Source: an uncultured Clostridia bacterium (lineage in GTDB: Bacteria; Bacillota; Clostridia; Christensenellales; Pumilibacteraceae). From it: a DNA stretch of 64,000 nt. Numbering within the stretch: position 1 is the stretch's first letter; every line of letters starts with the position of its first letter. The notes beneath the pieces are model-generated. The model was not told where the DNA came from, made no database searches, and saw nothing but the letters and a program-made list of their open reading frames with translations. The translations under genes were made by a program, and so were the position numbers. Shown piece after piece: positions 9,001 through 17,588 of this stretch. Location of the stretch: the NCBI GenBank assembly GCA_947175335.1, contig CAMWMF010000006.1:24442-88441 (forward strand). The letters are read 5' to 3'.

Positions 9001-11012
9001 TTAAAAAGTTTAACACAAACGGCGCGATTGCGCTATATAAACGCGAGTTTGCCGATTGCTTGGAAAGCGGCGATTACGAGGGTGCAATCGATCAACTTCT
9101 CAAATTTTCGGAAGCAAAAAGCAACCCGGATTTTCATTCGGCAATGGGTGTGCTGTATTTTTTGATGACTCAGGACAGCGAGGATAGGGAATTACTTCCG
9201 CTTGCATTTCGCGAGTTTATGATGCATCTTATTACGCATCCCGACAGTCGCAATACATACCGCAATTTGCTTGCCGTGGCTATACTCCGTCATGACCCCA
9301 ATTCCATTGCCGAGGTGAGCGAGTTTATATCGCGGCGCGGCTATGACGTAAAGTATATTGCCGCCGAGCTGTCCGAATACGGACTTGATATATTCAACGA
9401 CGACAGTATGTACATTGACTTGGACGGTATGTTTGTGCCGGCAGATTACGGTGAGATAGCCGACGACGCTTTTATCGGCATAGACGAGGATGGTGAACAG
9501 ATAGCGCAGCCTGCTAATACCGCCGAGCAAAAACCGCCTATACAGTCCAAGGTAATCAGGTTCAAGGGCGGTAACATCGGCGAAAAAGCGGATAAGGACG
9601 CTTCGCCCGACGGCAAGATTATTCGCCTTAAAAACGACGAACCGCCCGAGGAAATTATCAGCCCGAGCGAAATGTTCGATATGATGATGCAGCTTGTACG
9701 CGGCGAGGAAGAACATAACGACGCGAGTGATGACGATGACGACTTTTTGTCTGCGACCGACGACCGTCCTTCCGACCTTTCGGCAAAGATATCGCTTCGT
9801 AATGCGCAAAGCTGTTGCGTAAAAGGCGAATACGAAAAGGCGCTTCAAGCATTGGACGAAATAGACCGCAGTACGGGCAGGTTGTACTATTGCGCGGAAT
9901 GTGTACGGTCTAATATAATGGTGGATATGAATAGGTACGGCGAGGCGCAATCGGCGTTAGACCGCGCTTTTGCGGTAGTGCCCAACGGTGCGCTTGCGGG
10001 TACGCTTCAATGCTCGCTGTATGAGATTACGGGTGAGTGCGAAAAAATTCCCGACGCGCTCAAACGCATAGACGTAGCCGATTACGTCGATTCCGACCAC
10101 GTGTACAAGGCGCTTAGGTTCGCCGTAAAGTATTGCACCAAGGATGATGCGATAAACCTTATCGAGGATTATATTGACGAGTTCAACTCGTTCGATTTGC
10201 GCTCGGTGTACGCGCAAATGCTGTACAATTCGGGCGATAGGGATGCTGCTATAAAAGAGCTTAAAACATTATCTCGCATACAGTACGACGATTTTAACGC
10301 GCAGTATTACTACCTTATGGCTAAGGCTGGTGTGGACCAAATGCCGCTTGAGGATGAAACACCGCAAAATGTATTGGGCATGCTTGTGGACAATATGATT
10401 GCACTTGTTCATTCGGACTTGTTTACGGCAAGCAACGAGATAATAGAGAGCGAGGCGTTTACGTACGGATTGGAAGTGTTTTTGACGCTTGAATTCCGCC
10501 ACACGCGCAGCATAGTAAAGGTGATGTTCCAAACGCTAAATATACTTGCAAACGACAGACGGCTGGAAACGCAAATGCGCAACGCGCTTGTGTCGCCGTA
10601 CGTGGAGGAGCTTGTAAAGGCGGTTATACTCGGCAAGCTGCTGGGCGCGGCAAAAGGCAAGACCGACTTTTTGACCGAGCTGTCGTTTTGTCCGATATCG
10701 GGCGAAACGGTGCCAAAAGCGGGCGAAGATTGTAACGAGGGGTATTACATCGCGTACGCATTGACGCTTATGTGCTGCCGCAAGGCGTTGCCGTTTTTAC
10801 TTGAATACTATCAAAAAATACGGCAGCTTGTGTTGGGTGCAGGGTTCACGGACCGCGACATGGCAAACTTTTTGTGGCGCACTGTAAAAGCCAAATTCAA
10901 TTACAACAACAAAGATATTGACGAGCGCGTGCATTTTGCGCTGGGCTACGAAACAAAAGCTCAGGCCAATGCGGCGTACAAAATGCTGGCGGCGGTTTTA
11001 CCCAAGCCGTAA
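8997..11012 (+). CDS. TPR-repeat protein with internal acidic linker, function unknown
   Basis: This is a soluble 671-residue protein with no signal peptide. The N-terminal helical repeat (residues 1-100, with ESGDYEGAIDQLL) is followed by a low-complexity linker (about 160-260, with a DDDDD run) and then TPR-like helical pairs (KGEYEKALQALDEI, NRYGEAQSALDRAF, SGDRDAAIKELKTL). The C-terminal 250 residues are helical and unassigned, with several Cys. The start is a TTG overlapping the previous stop (TTGA) and has no clear ribosome site, which suggests coupled translation from the membrane-protein gene. TPR proteins are scaffolds; a role with the two neighbouring unknown proteins is an inference from gene order. 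Confidence 0.72.
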   Translation: MIKKFNTNGAIALYKREFADCLESGDYEGAIDQLLKFSEAKSNPDFHSAMGVLYFLMTQDSEDRELLPLAFREFMMHLITHPDSRNTYRNLLAVAILRHDPNSIAEVSEFISRRGYDVKYIAAELSEYGLDIFNDDSMYIDLDGMFVPADYGEIADDAFIGIDEDGEQIAQPANTAEQKPPIQSKVIRFKGGNIGEKADKDASPDGKIIRLKNDEPPEEIISPSEMFDMMMQLVRGEEEHNDASDDDDDFLSATDDRPSDLSAKISLRNAQSCCVKGEYEKALQALDEIDRSTGRLYYCAECVRSNIMVDMNRYGEAQSALDRAFAVVPNGALAGTLQCSLYEITGECEKIPDALKRIDVADYVDSDHVYKALRFAVKYCTKDDAINLIEDYIDEFNSFDLRSVYAQMLYNSGDRDAAIKELKTLSRIQYDDFNAQYYYLMAKAGVDQMPLEDETPQNVLGMLVDNMIALVHSDLFTASNEIIESEAFTYGLEVFLTLEFRHTRSIVKVMFQTLNILANDRRLETQMRNALVSPYVEELVKAVILGKLLGAAKGKTDFLTELSFCPISGETVPKAGEDCNEGYYIAYALTLMCCRKALPFLLEYYQKIRQLVLGAGFTDRDMANFLWRTVKAKFNYNNKDIDERVHFALGYETKAQANAAYKMLAAVLPKP

Positions 11013-11046
11013 CAAATTAAACAAAATATCCGTAAAGGTGGTTACT

Positions 11047-11874
11047 ATGGAAAACAACGAAAAATACTTTATCGACTTTGATAAGCTTTTTGAAAACTAT
11101 GCCGACAAGTATTACAACGCGCACGAGTCCGAATACGATTCGCCCGACGATTTTGCGCGCGACCTCGATAAGATTTATCACGAGTGGGCGACCTCGCCGC
11201 AGGACGTAATAGGCGGCATATCGCCGAGCGAGTTTTTCAATCGCATTCCCACCGAAGATTTGATAGATATATTAAAGGGTTCGTGTGTGGGCGACAATAA
11301 CCCCAACTCGCTGCTGTTCGACAGAATAGCGACCGAGCCGGAATTGCTTGACGACCTTATCGAGCTTGCCAATACGGCGACCGACGAAAAGCTTTTGCTT
11401 GTGTTGCTCAGCCTTATTAACGAATTGGGCGGCGCTAGCGACAAGTTTTATATGGACATGGTGGAGCGCGATATCGACGCTTGCGTAAAGGAAGAATGTA
11501 TAGAGGCGCTGTGCGACCGCGCAGATAGCGTTAAAGAGGAACTGCTTAAACGCGTTCAAAACACCGACGACATAGGCAAGCTGGAAATGTACGCCGAGCC
11601 GCTCACGTTCTGCGACGCAGGCGACGACAGAATACTCGCGCTGCTTCGCACGCTTTTGGCGTCCGATCCCAATATCGCATACGTGGCGGCGCTTATAGGC
11701 AGGTACGGCGACGACCGCGCTTGCGCCGACCTGTACAAGCTGTTGGACGATTGCGACTATGCCCAGTTTTTGGAAATCCGTAACGCCATAGAAACGCTTG
11801 GCGGCACGGTGGACAATCATTACCGCGACTTTTCAGACGACCCGCTGTATCAAGCGATTAAGGGCAAAAAATAA
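11047..11874 (+). CDS. Acidic helical-repeat (HEAT-like) protein, function unknown
   Basis: The 275-residue, strongly acidic cytoplasmic protein begins at MENNEKYF. This start is chosen because AAAGGTGG lies 6 bases before the ATG; the frame is open further upstream only as an overlap with the TPR gene. The middle and C-terminal parts show repeated helical pairs of 30-40 residues (ELLDDLIELANTATDEKLLLVLL..., DDRILALLRTLLASDPNIAYVAALI, GDDRACADLYKLLDD), typical of HEAT/ARM-type solenoids. It follows the TPR gene by 34 bases and is ended by a hairpin, so it is the last gene of this group. I do not recognise the family. Confidence 0.68.
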   Translation: MENNEKYFIDFDKLFENYADKYYNAHESEYDSPDDFARDLDKIYHEWATSPQDVIGGISPSEFFNRIPTEDLIDILKGSCVGDNNPNSLLFDRIATEPELLDDLIELANTATDEKLLLVLLSLINELGGASDKFYMDMVERDIDACVKEECIEALCDRADSVKEELLKRVQNTDDIGKLEMYAEPLTFCDAGDDRILALLRTLLASDPNIAYVAALIGRYGDDRACADLYKLLDDCDYAQFLEIRNAIETLGGTVDNHYRDFSDDPLYQAIKGKK

Positions 11875-11892
11875 CTATAAATTACTACATTA

Positions 11893-11930
11893 AAAAGTGC
11901 TGTCATGTAAAAACGACGGTGCTTTTATTT
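11893..11930 (+). terminator. Rho-independent terminator
   Basis: Stem AAAAGTGCTGTC / GACGGTGCTTTT with G-T wobbles and a 10-base loop, followed by ATTTTAT, 18 bases after the stop of the HEAT-like gene. Confidence 0.7.
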
Positions 11931-11931
11931 T

Positions 11932-11967
11932 ATAATTCCGAATTCATAATTCCGAATTCCGAATTAT
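11932..11967 (+). repeat. AATTCCG dispersed repeat, copy 1
   Basis: Near-palindromic series of AATTCCG/CGGAATT units (ATAATTCCGAATTCATAATT then further units). Similar tracts occur at 18658, 20301, 23838, 26890 and 48014. This copy ends 10 bases before the ATG of the YkvI-like gene, in a stretch with no ribosome site. Confidence 0.8.
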
Positions 11968-11977
11968 AAAATAAAGT

Positions 11978-13027
11978 ATGTTCAAGTCGTTTTTGCGTTC
12001 TATATCGGTATCGATGCTGATAGTGGGCACGGTTATCGGCGCGGGGTTCGCGTCGGGTAGGGAAGTAGTAACCTTTTTCGGTGCGGTGCCTAACGTGTTT
12101 ATCGCGCTAATTGCCGGCGCAATGGTATTCGGTTGCTCTGTGCTGTTTTTGTTTGTCGGGCGACGGGTGCAAAAGACGGACATGGGCGAGGTCAACGGCG
12201 CGGTGTTCGGCAAGGTGCGCCCGATAGCCGACGTGTTTATGCTGTTCAATTCGGTTACGGTGCTTGGCGCAATGCTTGCGGCTACCGACAGCCTTGCCGC
12301 CGAGTTTATCAATATCCGCCCGCTAACGTCCATAATTTTGGGGCTGTTGTGCGCGTGGATAGCGGTAAAAGGGCTGAAAGGCGTTATCAAGGCGAACGCC
12401 GTGCTTGTGCCGATAATGATAGCATTTTTGTGCGCGTGCACATTGTCGGCAATAGACTTTCCTCTAAAAGCGCAGGGCGGTAGCATCAACGCGTACAGCA
12501 TAATTTTGTATGTGGCAATGAACATGATATTGGGCGGCGGGGTACTGACAACCGTGCATAAGCTTTCCCCGCGAGAAATACTGTTATCGTCCGCGATAGC
12601 CGCGCTGATAATAGCGGGATTGTTGGTGTGCATAATGGGCGCATTGCAATCGTGCGCGGCGGCGCACGCCGATATGCCTATGCTATTGATTGCACTTAAA
12701 AGCGGCAGGGTAATGTATATGATAAGCTTGCCGGTGATAGCCGCTTCGATATTCACAACAATGCTGTCGGCGTTCAAGTCGGTGTACGACTATATTCACG
12801 GCTTTGTCAAGAACAAATTAATATCCGCAGGCATAGTGCTTGTCGGCGGACTGGCCGTGGGCGCGCTCGGCTTTACGTCGGTGGTGAATATGCTTTATCC
12901 GATAACCGGCGCGATAGGAATGCTGTATATCGCTTGTAACGGTTGGTTCTTGATACGCACGCGAGTAAAAACCAAAGTCAAAAGAAAAGCCCGCCGAATC
13001 AAAACCAAAGTGTGTAAATCGCATTAA
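11978..13027 (+). CDS. YkvI-like APC-superfamily membrane protein
   Basis: The 349-residue protein has about ten membrane segments. Its first helix VGTVIGAGFASGREVVTFF matches the glycine-rich unwound helix of APC transporters and of the YkvI group (COG3949), whose substrate is not known to me. The tail is short and very basic (KVKRKARRIKTKVCKSH), consistent with a cytoplasmic C-terminus. The ATG has no ribosome site; a TATAAA box lies 8 bases upstream, at the edge of a dispersed AATTCCG repeat, so translation may be leaderless or start in an unusual way. The gene stands alone between two terminators. Confidence 0.75.
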   Translation: MFKSFLRSISVSMLIVGTVIGAGFASGREVVTFFGAVPNVFIALIAGAMVFGCSVLFLFVGRRVQKTDMGEVNGAVFGKVRPIADVFMLFNSVTVLGAMLAATDSLAAEFINIRPLTSIILGLLCAWIAVKGLKGVIKANAVLVPIMIAFLCACTLSAIDFPLKAQGGSINAYSIILYVAMNMILGGGVLTTVHKLSPREILLSSAIAALIIAGLLVCIMGALQSCAAAHADMPMLLIALKSGRVMYMISLPVIAASIFTTMLSAFKSVYDYIHGFVKNKLISAGIVLVGGLAVGALGFTSVVNMLYPITGAIGMLYIACNGWFLIRTRVKTKVKRKARRIKTKVCKSH

Positions 13028-13033
13028 ACGCAT

Positions 13034-13068
13034 ACGGCACTTGTTATTTAGCAAGTGCCGTTTCTTTT
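13034..13068 (+). terminator. Rho-independent terminator
   Basis: Stem ACGGCACTTG / CAAGTGCCGT with an 8-base loop and TTTCTTTT after it, just downstream of the YkvI-like gene. Confidence 0.88.
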
Positions 13069-13070
13069 GC

Positions 13071-13099
13071 TTGAAAAATATTATGAGCCATGGTATAAT
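13071..13099 (+). promoter_or_regulatory. Promoter of the nim-like gene
   Basis: TTGAAA (13071-13076), 17-base spacer, TATAAT (13094-13099). Expected start near 13106, about 40 bases before the ATG. Confidence 0.8.
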
Positions 13100-13146
13100 T
13101 ATACTAAGCCACTGTGAGAGTGTTTTGTAATCGTGAGAAAAGTACG

Positions 13147-13626
13147 ATGTTCCGAAAGATGAGAAGATTTAAACAGGAATTGGATAGGCAAGAAATCGAA
13201 CGCCTTTTGCTAACGAATACGGCGGGTGTTTTATCGGTTATAGATGAGGACGGTTATCCGTATGCCGTGCCGTTAAGCTACGTTTACTCGGACGGAAAGA
13301 TTTACTTTCACAGCGCAAAAGTCGGGCACAAAATCGACGCGATAAAAAATTGCGACAAAGCAACGTTTTGTATTATAGACAAAGACGAAGTACAGCCCGA
13401 AAAGTACACTACGTTTTACAAAAGCGTTATAGCCTTCGGTACCGTCAAAATAATTGAAAATAAAGAGGAAACGCTGTCCGCTATTAAAGAATTAGGCGAA
13501 AAGTATTACCCGCGTCACGATACCGAATTGCAACGCGAGATTGACAAAAGCAAAGACGCATTTGTAATAATCAAATTTGATATAAATTATATTACCGGCA
13601 AACAAGCAAAAGAGCTGTGTAAATAG
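13147..13626 (+). CDS. Nim-like pyridoxamine 5'-phosphate oxidase family flavoprotein
   Basis: This 159-residue split-barrel FMN-binding protein starts at MFRKMRRFKQEL, the usual N-terminus of NimA-type proteins; an in-frame GTG upstream is less likely. The barrel motifs are GVLSVIDEDGYPYAVPLSYVY and the flavin-site segment FHSAKVGHKIDAIK, followed by the strand FCIIDKDEV. Relatives reduce nitroaromatics or bind FMN/heme; some Nim proteins give 5-nitroimidazole resistance, but most chromosomal relatives are uncharacterised. It has a strong promoter and precedes an aldo/keto reductase-ferredoxin gene by 62 bases, so a shared redox role is possible. Confidence 0.85.
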   Translation: MFRKMRRFKQELDRQEIERLLLTNTAGVLSVIDEDGYPYAVPLSYVYSDGKIYFHSAKVGHKIDAIKNCDKATFCIIDKDEVQPEKYTTFYKSVIAFGTVKIIENKEETLSAIKELGEKYYPRHDTELQREIDKSKDAFVIIKFDINYITGKQAKELCK

Positions 13627-13688
13627 TTACATAGTCGCGAACGTCTAAAAAATAACCATGGTATATCATAGCAAGTGAGGTGATTGAT

Positions 13689-14798
13689 ATGTTTAACGAA
13701 GTACATAAAAATTTCGGGTTCGGCTGTATGCGTTTGCCGATGAAGGGTAACGACGTAGATTACGCCGAATTCAACAAAATGATTGATGCGTTTATACAAA
13801 ACGGCTTTAATTATTTCGATACAGCGCATGGATATTTGCAGGGCAAAAGCGAAACGGCACTCCGCGACTGCCTTGTAAAGCGTTATCCGCGCGATAAGTA
13901 CATACTTACAAATAAGCTGACGCAACCGTATTTCAAGACAGAGGATGACGTGCGCCCGTTCTTTGAAAGGCAGTTAAAGCTTTGCGGTGTCGATTACTTT
14001 GATTTCTATCTTATGCACGCGCAGAGCAAAGAAATTTTTTCGCATTTCAAAAAGTGCCGCGCGTATGAACAGGCTCTTGAATTTAAGGCGGAAGGTAAGA
14101 TAAAACACTTCGGCATTTCGTTCCACGACACTGCGGAAGTGTTGGATCAAATACTTACCGAGTACCCGCAAGTCGAGGTCGTGCAAATACAGCTCAATTA
14201 CGTTGACTACGACGATCCCGCCGTGCAGTCGCGCAAGTGCCTAGAAGTTTGCAACAAGCACAACAAGCCCGTCATAGTAATGGAGCCGGTTAAGGGCGGC
14301 AACCTTGTCAACCTACCCGAAAGCGCGAAAAAATGTTTTTCTCAGCTCGGCAACGCAAGCACGGCAAGCTATGCCATACGCTTTGCTGCGGGTTGTAATG
14401 GTGTGTTTATGGTATTGTCGGGAATGAGCGATTTGGCGCAAATGCAAGACAATATATCGAATATGAAAGACTTTAAACCGCTTGACGAAAGGGAAATGCA
14501 AGCCGTTCAAAATGTGTGCGCTGTGTTTAAGGGTATGAACTTGATTGCTTGTACCGCTTGCCGTTACTGCATTGACGGTTGTCCGAAAAAGATTTCCATA
14601 CCCGATTTGTTTGTGTGCATGAACACCAAAAACATTTACCACGACTGGAATACGAATTATTATTACGATGAAGTACATACAAAGAACAAAGGCAGGGCAT
14701 CGGATTGCATAAAGTGCGGCAAATGCGAAAAAGCTTGCCCGCAGCATTTGCCTATACGCGATTTGTTAAAGAACGTTGCAAATGAGTTTGAAAAGTAA
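13689..14798 (+). CDS. Aldo/keto reductase with C-terminal 2x[4Fe-4S] ferredoxin domain
   Basis: The protein has 369 residues. The N-terminal TIM barrel has the AKR tetrad in order: Asp and Tyr in FDTAHGY, Lys in LTNKL and His in LMHAQ. The C-terminal part has two tetranuclear cluster motifs, CTACRYCIDGCP and CIKCGKCEKACP, as in the large clostridial group of ferredoxin-fused AKRs. It probably exchanges electrons between ferredoxin clusters and a carbonyl substrate; the substrate is unknown. The start is taken at MFNEVHKNFG with GTGAGG 8 bases upstream, rather than the in-frame GTG. The DUF1893 gene follows after 9 bases, a common partner in related genomes as far as I remember. Confidence 0.9.
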   Translation: MFNEVHKNFGFGCMRLPMKGNDVDYAEFNKMIDAFIQNGFNYFDTAHGYLQGKSETALRDCLVKRYPRDKYILTNKLTQPYFKTEDDVRPFFERQLKLCGVDYFDFYLMHAQSKEIFSHFKKCRAYEQALEFKAEGKIKHFGISFHDTAEVLDQILTEYPQVEVVQIQLNYVDYDDPAVQSRKCLEVCNKHNKPVIVMEPVKGGNLVNLPESAKKCFSQLGNASTASYAIRFAAGCNGVFMVLSGMSDLAQMQDNISNMKDFKPLDEREMQAVQNVCAVFKGMNLIACTACRYCIDGCPKKISIPDLFVCMNTKNIYHDWNTNYYYDEVHTKNKGRASDCIKCGKCEKACPQHLPIRDLLKNVANEFEK

Positions 14799-14807
14799 GG
14801 GATAAAA

Positions 14808-15227
14808 ATGACGGATTTACAAATCGCAAAAAACAATCTTTCGGGGCATACCATTTGCTTGTGTAAATGCGGCGAATGCCTGTACAGTGAAAGCAGGGGA
14901 ATTGCGCCCATGATGAACTTTATCGCAAACGGCGTAGACCTATCCGGATATTCGGTTGCCGACGTCGTTGTCGGCAAGGCGGCGGCGCTGCTGTTTGTCA
15001 AGTGCGGCATAAAAAACGTTTACGCCAAAACTCTGTCCCGAAGCGCAAAAAGCGTTCTCGAGCTTTACGGCATAGCATACGAATACGAAACGCTTACCGA
15101 GCGGATAATTAACCGCGCGGGAACGGACACATGTCCGATGGAAAAGGCGGTATGGGATACGGACGATTCCGACGAGGCGTATTCGATTTTGAAAGACAAA
15201 CTGAAAGCTATGAGCGAAAAACAGTAA
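14808..15227 (+). CDS. DUF1893 family protein
   Basis: The 139-residue protein matches DUF1893 (TM1506-like, a deaminase-like fold). Recognisable segments are SRGIAPMMNFIANG, the core VADVVVGKAAALLFVKCGIKNVYAKTLS, and the C-terminal NRAGTDTCPMEKAV with its conserved Cys. The biochemical role of the family is not established. It sits 9 bases behind the AKR-ferredoxin gene and should be co-transcribed with it; several conserved Cys residues fit a redox or metal-linked context, which is an inference. Confidence 0.85.
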   Translation: MTDLQIAKNNLSGHTICLCKCGECLYSESRGIAPMMNFIANGVDLSGYSVADVVVGKAAALLFVKCGIKNVYAKTLSRSAKSVLELYGIAYEYETLTERIINRAGTDTCPMEKAVWDTDDSDEAYSILKDKLKAMSEKQ

Positions 15228-15256
15228 TTTAACTACTCAGTTACGGAGGATGAACA

Positions 15257-15667
15257 ATGGTAAAAATATATCTTGTGGACAATGAAGAACAAGCAATTTT
15301 ACTTCGCAAATTGAATGGAATTCAAGCAAAATGCGGTTTAATGGCGCATGGATATCAAATGCCCGAAACAACAAGAGAAGAACATGAAGCAGTATTAACA
15401 GTAATAGATTATTGTAAAAGAAATATTGCGAAACAGTTAAAATCTTGTAAAAAGATTGCAAAACTCTCTTCAGCCGAAGATGATGAGACTTATGAAGCAC
15501 AACAGCTTTCTCCTCTGGTAAAAATCACATTGGGTTCTTGTTGTGTATTAGTAGATGATACGGAAAAGCTTTTAAAAGAATTGCAACAATTAGGGCTTTG
15601 TAAAACCGTACAAGAAGCTTTACAAGAAGCATTGAAAACCAATAAAAATCTTTTTTTAATGGCATAA
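15257..15667 (+). CDS. Orphan 136-residue protein, AT-rich gene
   Basis: I do not recognise this protein. It is mostly helical, with Cys residues in KSCKK, LGSCCVLV and LGLCK, and ends in a hydrophobic FLMA. The ATG has an excellent ribosome site (CGGAGGATG, 8 bases upstream). Codon use differs from its neighbours: it favours TTA and AAA, has few GC-rich codons, and the DNA is clearly more AT-rich than the DUF1893 and ABC genes on either side, which suggests recent transfer. A terminator follows. The small gene at 46253 shows the same composition. Confidence 0.7.
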   Translation: MVKIYLVDNEEQAILLRKLNGIQAKCGLMAHGYQMPETTREEHEAVLTVIDYCKRNIAKQLKSCKKIAKLSSAEDDETYEAQQLSPLVKITLGSCCVLVDDTEKLLKELQQLGLCKTVQEALQEALKTNKNLFLMA

Positions 15668-15724
15668 ATGTTTTTATAATGATTGTACAATAAATTACAA
15701 TTTATCTTACTTGAATTTGCAGTT

Positions 15725-15756
15725 AAAAGCCCTCTAACAAATTGTCGAGGGCTTTT
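15725..15756. terminator. Terminator
   Basis: Stem AAAAGCCCTC / GAGGGCTTTT with a 12-base loop and flanking A and T runs. It lies between convergent genes, so it can serve both the orphan gene and the ABC permease gene. Confidence 0.88.
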
Positions 15757-15778
15757 TGTAATTTTTTGTAATTGTCTT

Positions 15779-16612
15779 TTAATCGATTTTATATTTCTTT
15801 TTTGTGAGTTTTTCCACGCCTGCGACGGCGAGATACATTACGGTTGCGAGTATACACAGTATAACCGTGCTTGCCATAACAAGGTCCATTTTGAATACTT
15901 GACTGCCGTAGATAATCAGATACCCCAGTCCCGCCGTGGATACAAGATATTCGCCCATAATGGTGCCGACCCACGCTAGGCCGACGTTTATTTTCAGCAT
16001 ATTTACAAGCGCGGGAACGTTGGCGGGCAGTATCAGCTTAAAAAGTATTTGAAGCCGCGTCGCGCCCATAGACCGCATTAAAAGTATTTTGCCTTCGTCC
16101 ACAGCCATAAACGCGCTTAGCACGCTTATTACGGTAACGATTATACAAATAAGTATCGTCATTACCACAATCGCTTGCGCGCCCGCGCCCACCCATATAA
16201 TTATAATCGGGCCGAGTGCGATTTTGGGCAGGGCGTTGAGCACTACGATATACGGTTCTAGCACTCTGCGCAGTTTGACAAACCGCCACAGCAGCACTGC
16301 TATCAGTATGCCCAGCGTGCTTGCCGCAATAAAGCCGATTATGCATTCTATCAGAGTGTATGCGATATGCACAAACAGCTCGGCGGTTTCTATCGTGCCC
16401 AGCACAGACACTATTCGTGACGGGCAAGAGGTTATAAACGGGTCTATCCAGTCCAGCCGTGCCGCCAGCTCCCAAATGCCTATCACGGCAACCAGCAAGC
16501 CTATTTGCAATAATATCGTGGTAATTTTGTCGTTTCGGCGTTTTGCCAAATACTTTTGGCGCGGAGTTTTGACGCGCGGCATAAGGCAAGGTAAACGGTT
16601 TTTTATCTTCAT
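15779..16612 (-). CDS. ABC transporter permease (SsuC/TauC/ThiX type)
   Basis: The 277-residue membrane protein has about six helices. Signatures are LNALPKIALGPIIIIWVGAG and the EAA-type coupling loop MRSMGATRLQILFKLILPANVPALVNMLK. This is the BPD_transp_1 permease class that imports nitrate, sulfonates, taurine or hydroxymethylpyrimidine. A basic N-terminus precedes the first helix. The ATG has AAGGAG 8 bases upstream. It is the last gene of the minus-strand operon substrate-binding protein, ATPase, small protein, permease. The substrate cannot be read from the sequence, and no TPP riboswitch is visible. Confidence 0.9.
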   Translation of the reverse strand: MKIKNRLPCLMPRVKTPRQKYLAKRRNDKITTILLQIGLLVAVIGIWELAARLDWIDPFITSCPSRIVSVLGTIETAELFVHIAYTLIECIIGFIAASTLGILIAVLLWRFVKLRRVLEPYIVVLNALPKIALGPIIIIWVGAGAQAIVVMTILICIIVTVISVLSAFMAVDEGKILLMRSMGATRLQILFKLILPANVPALVNMLKINVGLAWVGTIMGEYLVSTAGLGYLIIYGSQVFKMDLVMASTVILCILATVMYLAVAGVEKLTKKKYKID

Positions 16613-16630
16613 GTTAGGCTCCTTAAAGCG

Positions 16631-16822
16631 TTAGTCGTGCTTGACGTTGTCGTTCGCTTTTTCGTCTGTTTTTTCTTTGTCGGCGGTGACGACGATGCTT
16701 TTTATTTTGACGATTACGGCCTTGCCGAGGTCGTAAATGAATACGCCCGCGTCCTTTGCCAACGTAACGGCGTCAAGCAGCACTTGTTTGCCGGTAATGC
16801 GGTTTCTGTTTTCGTCCGTCAT
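16631..16822 (-). CDS. Small protein (63 aa) inside an ABC importer operon
   Basis: The start is set at MTDENRNRITGKQ, whose ATG overlaps the ATPase stop in ATGA and has GGAGG at the right distance. The product has a polar head, an amphipathic or weakly hydrophobic centre (VTLAKDAGVFIYDLGKAVIVKIKSIVV) and a charged tail (KEKTDEKANDNVKHD). I know no family for it. Its position between ATPase and permease genes, overlap with the ATPase and 18-base gap to the permease suggest a real translated gene whose product may act with the transporter. Confidence 0.65.
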   Translation of the reverse strand: MTDENRNRITGKQVLLDAVTLAKDAGVFIYDLGKAVIVKIKSIVVTADKEKTDEKANDNVKHD

Positions 16823-17571
16823 AGCGATACCTCCTTCCATACGCGGTCGAACCAGTATGAGAATTTAGGACTTTCGCGGCGCCGTAGCGGTGTGGGCGCG
16901 TCTATATCTATGGTAAACACCGTTTTGACGGTTGCGGGGCGCTTGGTCAGCACGACAATTCTGTCCGCCATGGACACCGCTTCGGAAATGTCGTGGGTTA
17001 CGAGCAGCGCTGTTTTGTTTTCGTTTTTGATTATCGAGTGAACGTCGTCGCATACCGTCATTCGCGTTTGAAAGTCGACGGCTGAAAACGGTTCGTCCAA
17101 TAGCAGCAGGCGCGGCTTGAACGCGAGCGTGCGAATTAGCGCCGCGCGCTGGCGCATACCGCCCGACAGCTCGGTGGGGTAGGCGGACTTAAATTCGCCC
17201 AGTCCGTACTTGTCGAGCATGCTTATTGCATATTGATTTGCTTCGGGCGTGAGCTTTTTTTGTACGGACAATCCGAGCATTACGTTTTGCTCGATAGTGC
17301 GCCACTCGAACAGGTTGTCGCGTTGAAGCATATATCCGACGTTGCCCGAGCTCGCCACAACAGGCTGACCGTCTATGGTTATCGTGCCGTCTGTGGGCGG
17401 CATCAGTCCCGCTATCATAGAAAGCAGAGTGGTTTTTCCGCACCCCGACGGTCCGACAAGGGCGATAAACTCGCCCTCGTCGATCGATAGGGACAGGTCG
17501 CGTACCGCCTCGGTTTCGCTTTTTTCTGTCTGATAGATTATATCTACGTGATTGATGTCAAGTAAAGCCAT
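16819..17571 (-). CDS. ABC transporter ATPase (SsuB/TauB/ThiZ type)
   Basis: The 250-residue ATPase drives the importer encoded by its neighbours. Walker A is GPSGCGKTT, the Q-loop region is GYMLQRDNLFEW, the signature is LSGGMRQRAALIRTL, Walker B is LLLLDEPFSAVD and the switch His is in LVTHDISEA. This set of motifs is standard for the nitrate/sulfonate/taurine ATPase group. It starts 17 bases after the binding-protein gene with an AGGTG ribosome site, and ends in an ATGA overlap with the small protein gene. Confidence 0.94.
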   Translation of the reverse strand: MALLDINHVDIIYQTEKSETEAVRDLSLSIDEGEFIALVGPSGCGKTTLLSMIAGLMPPTDGTITIDGQPVVASSGNVGYMLQRDNLFEWRTIEQNVMLGLSVQKKLTPEANQYAISMLDKYGLGEFKSAYPTELSGGMRQRAALIRTLAFKPRLLLLDEPFSAVDFQTRMTVCDDVHSIIKNENKTALLVTHDISEAVSMADRIVVLTKRPATVKTVFTIDIDAPTPLRRRESPKFSYWFDRVWKEVSL

Positions 17572-17588
17572 GGCGGGTCACCTGTGTT

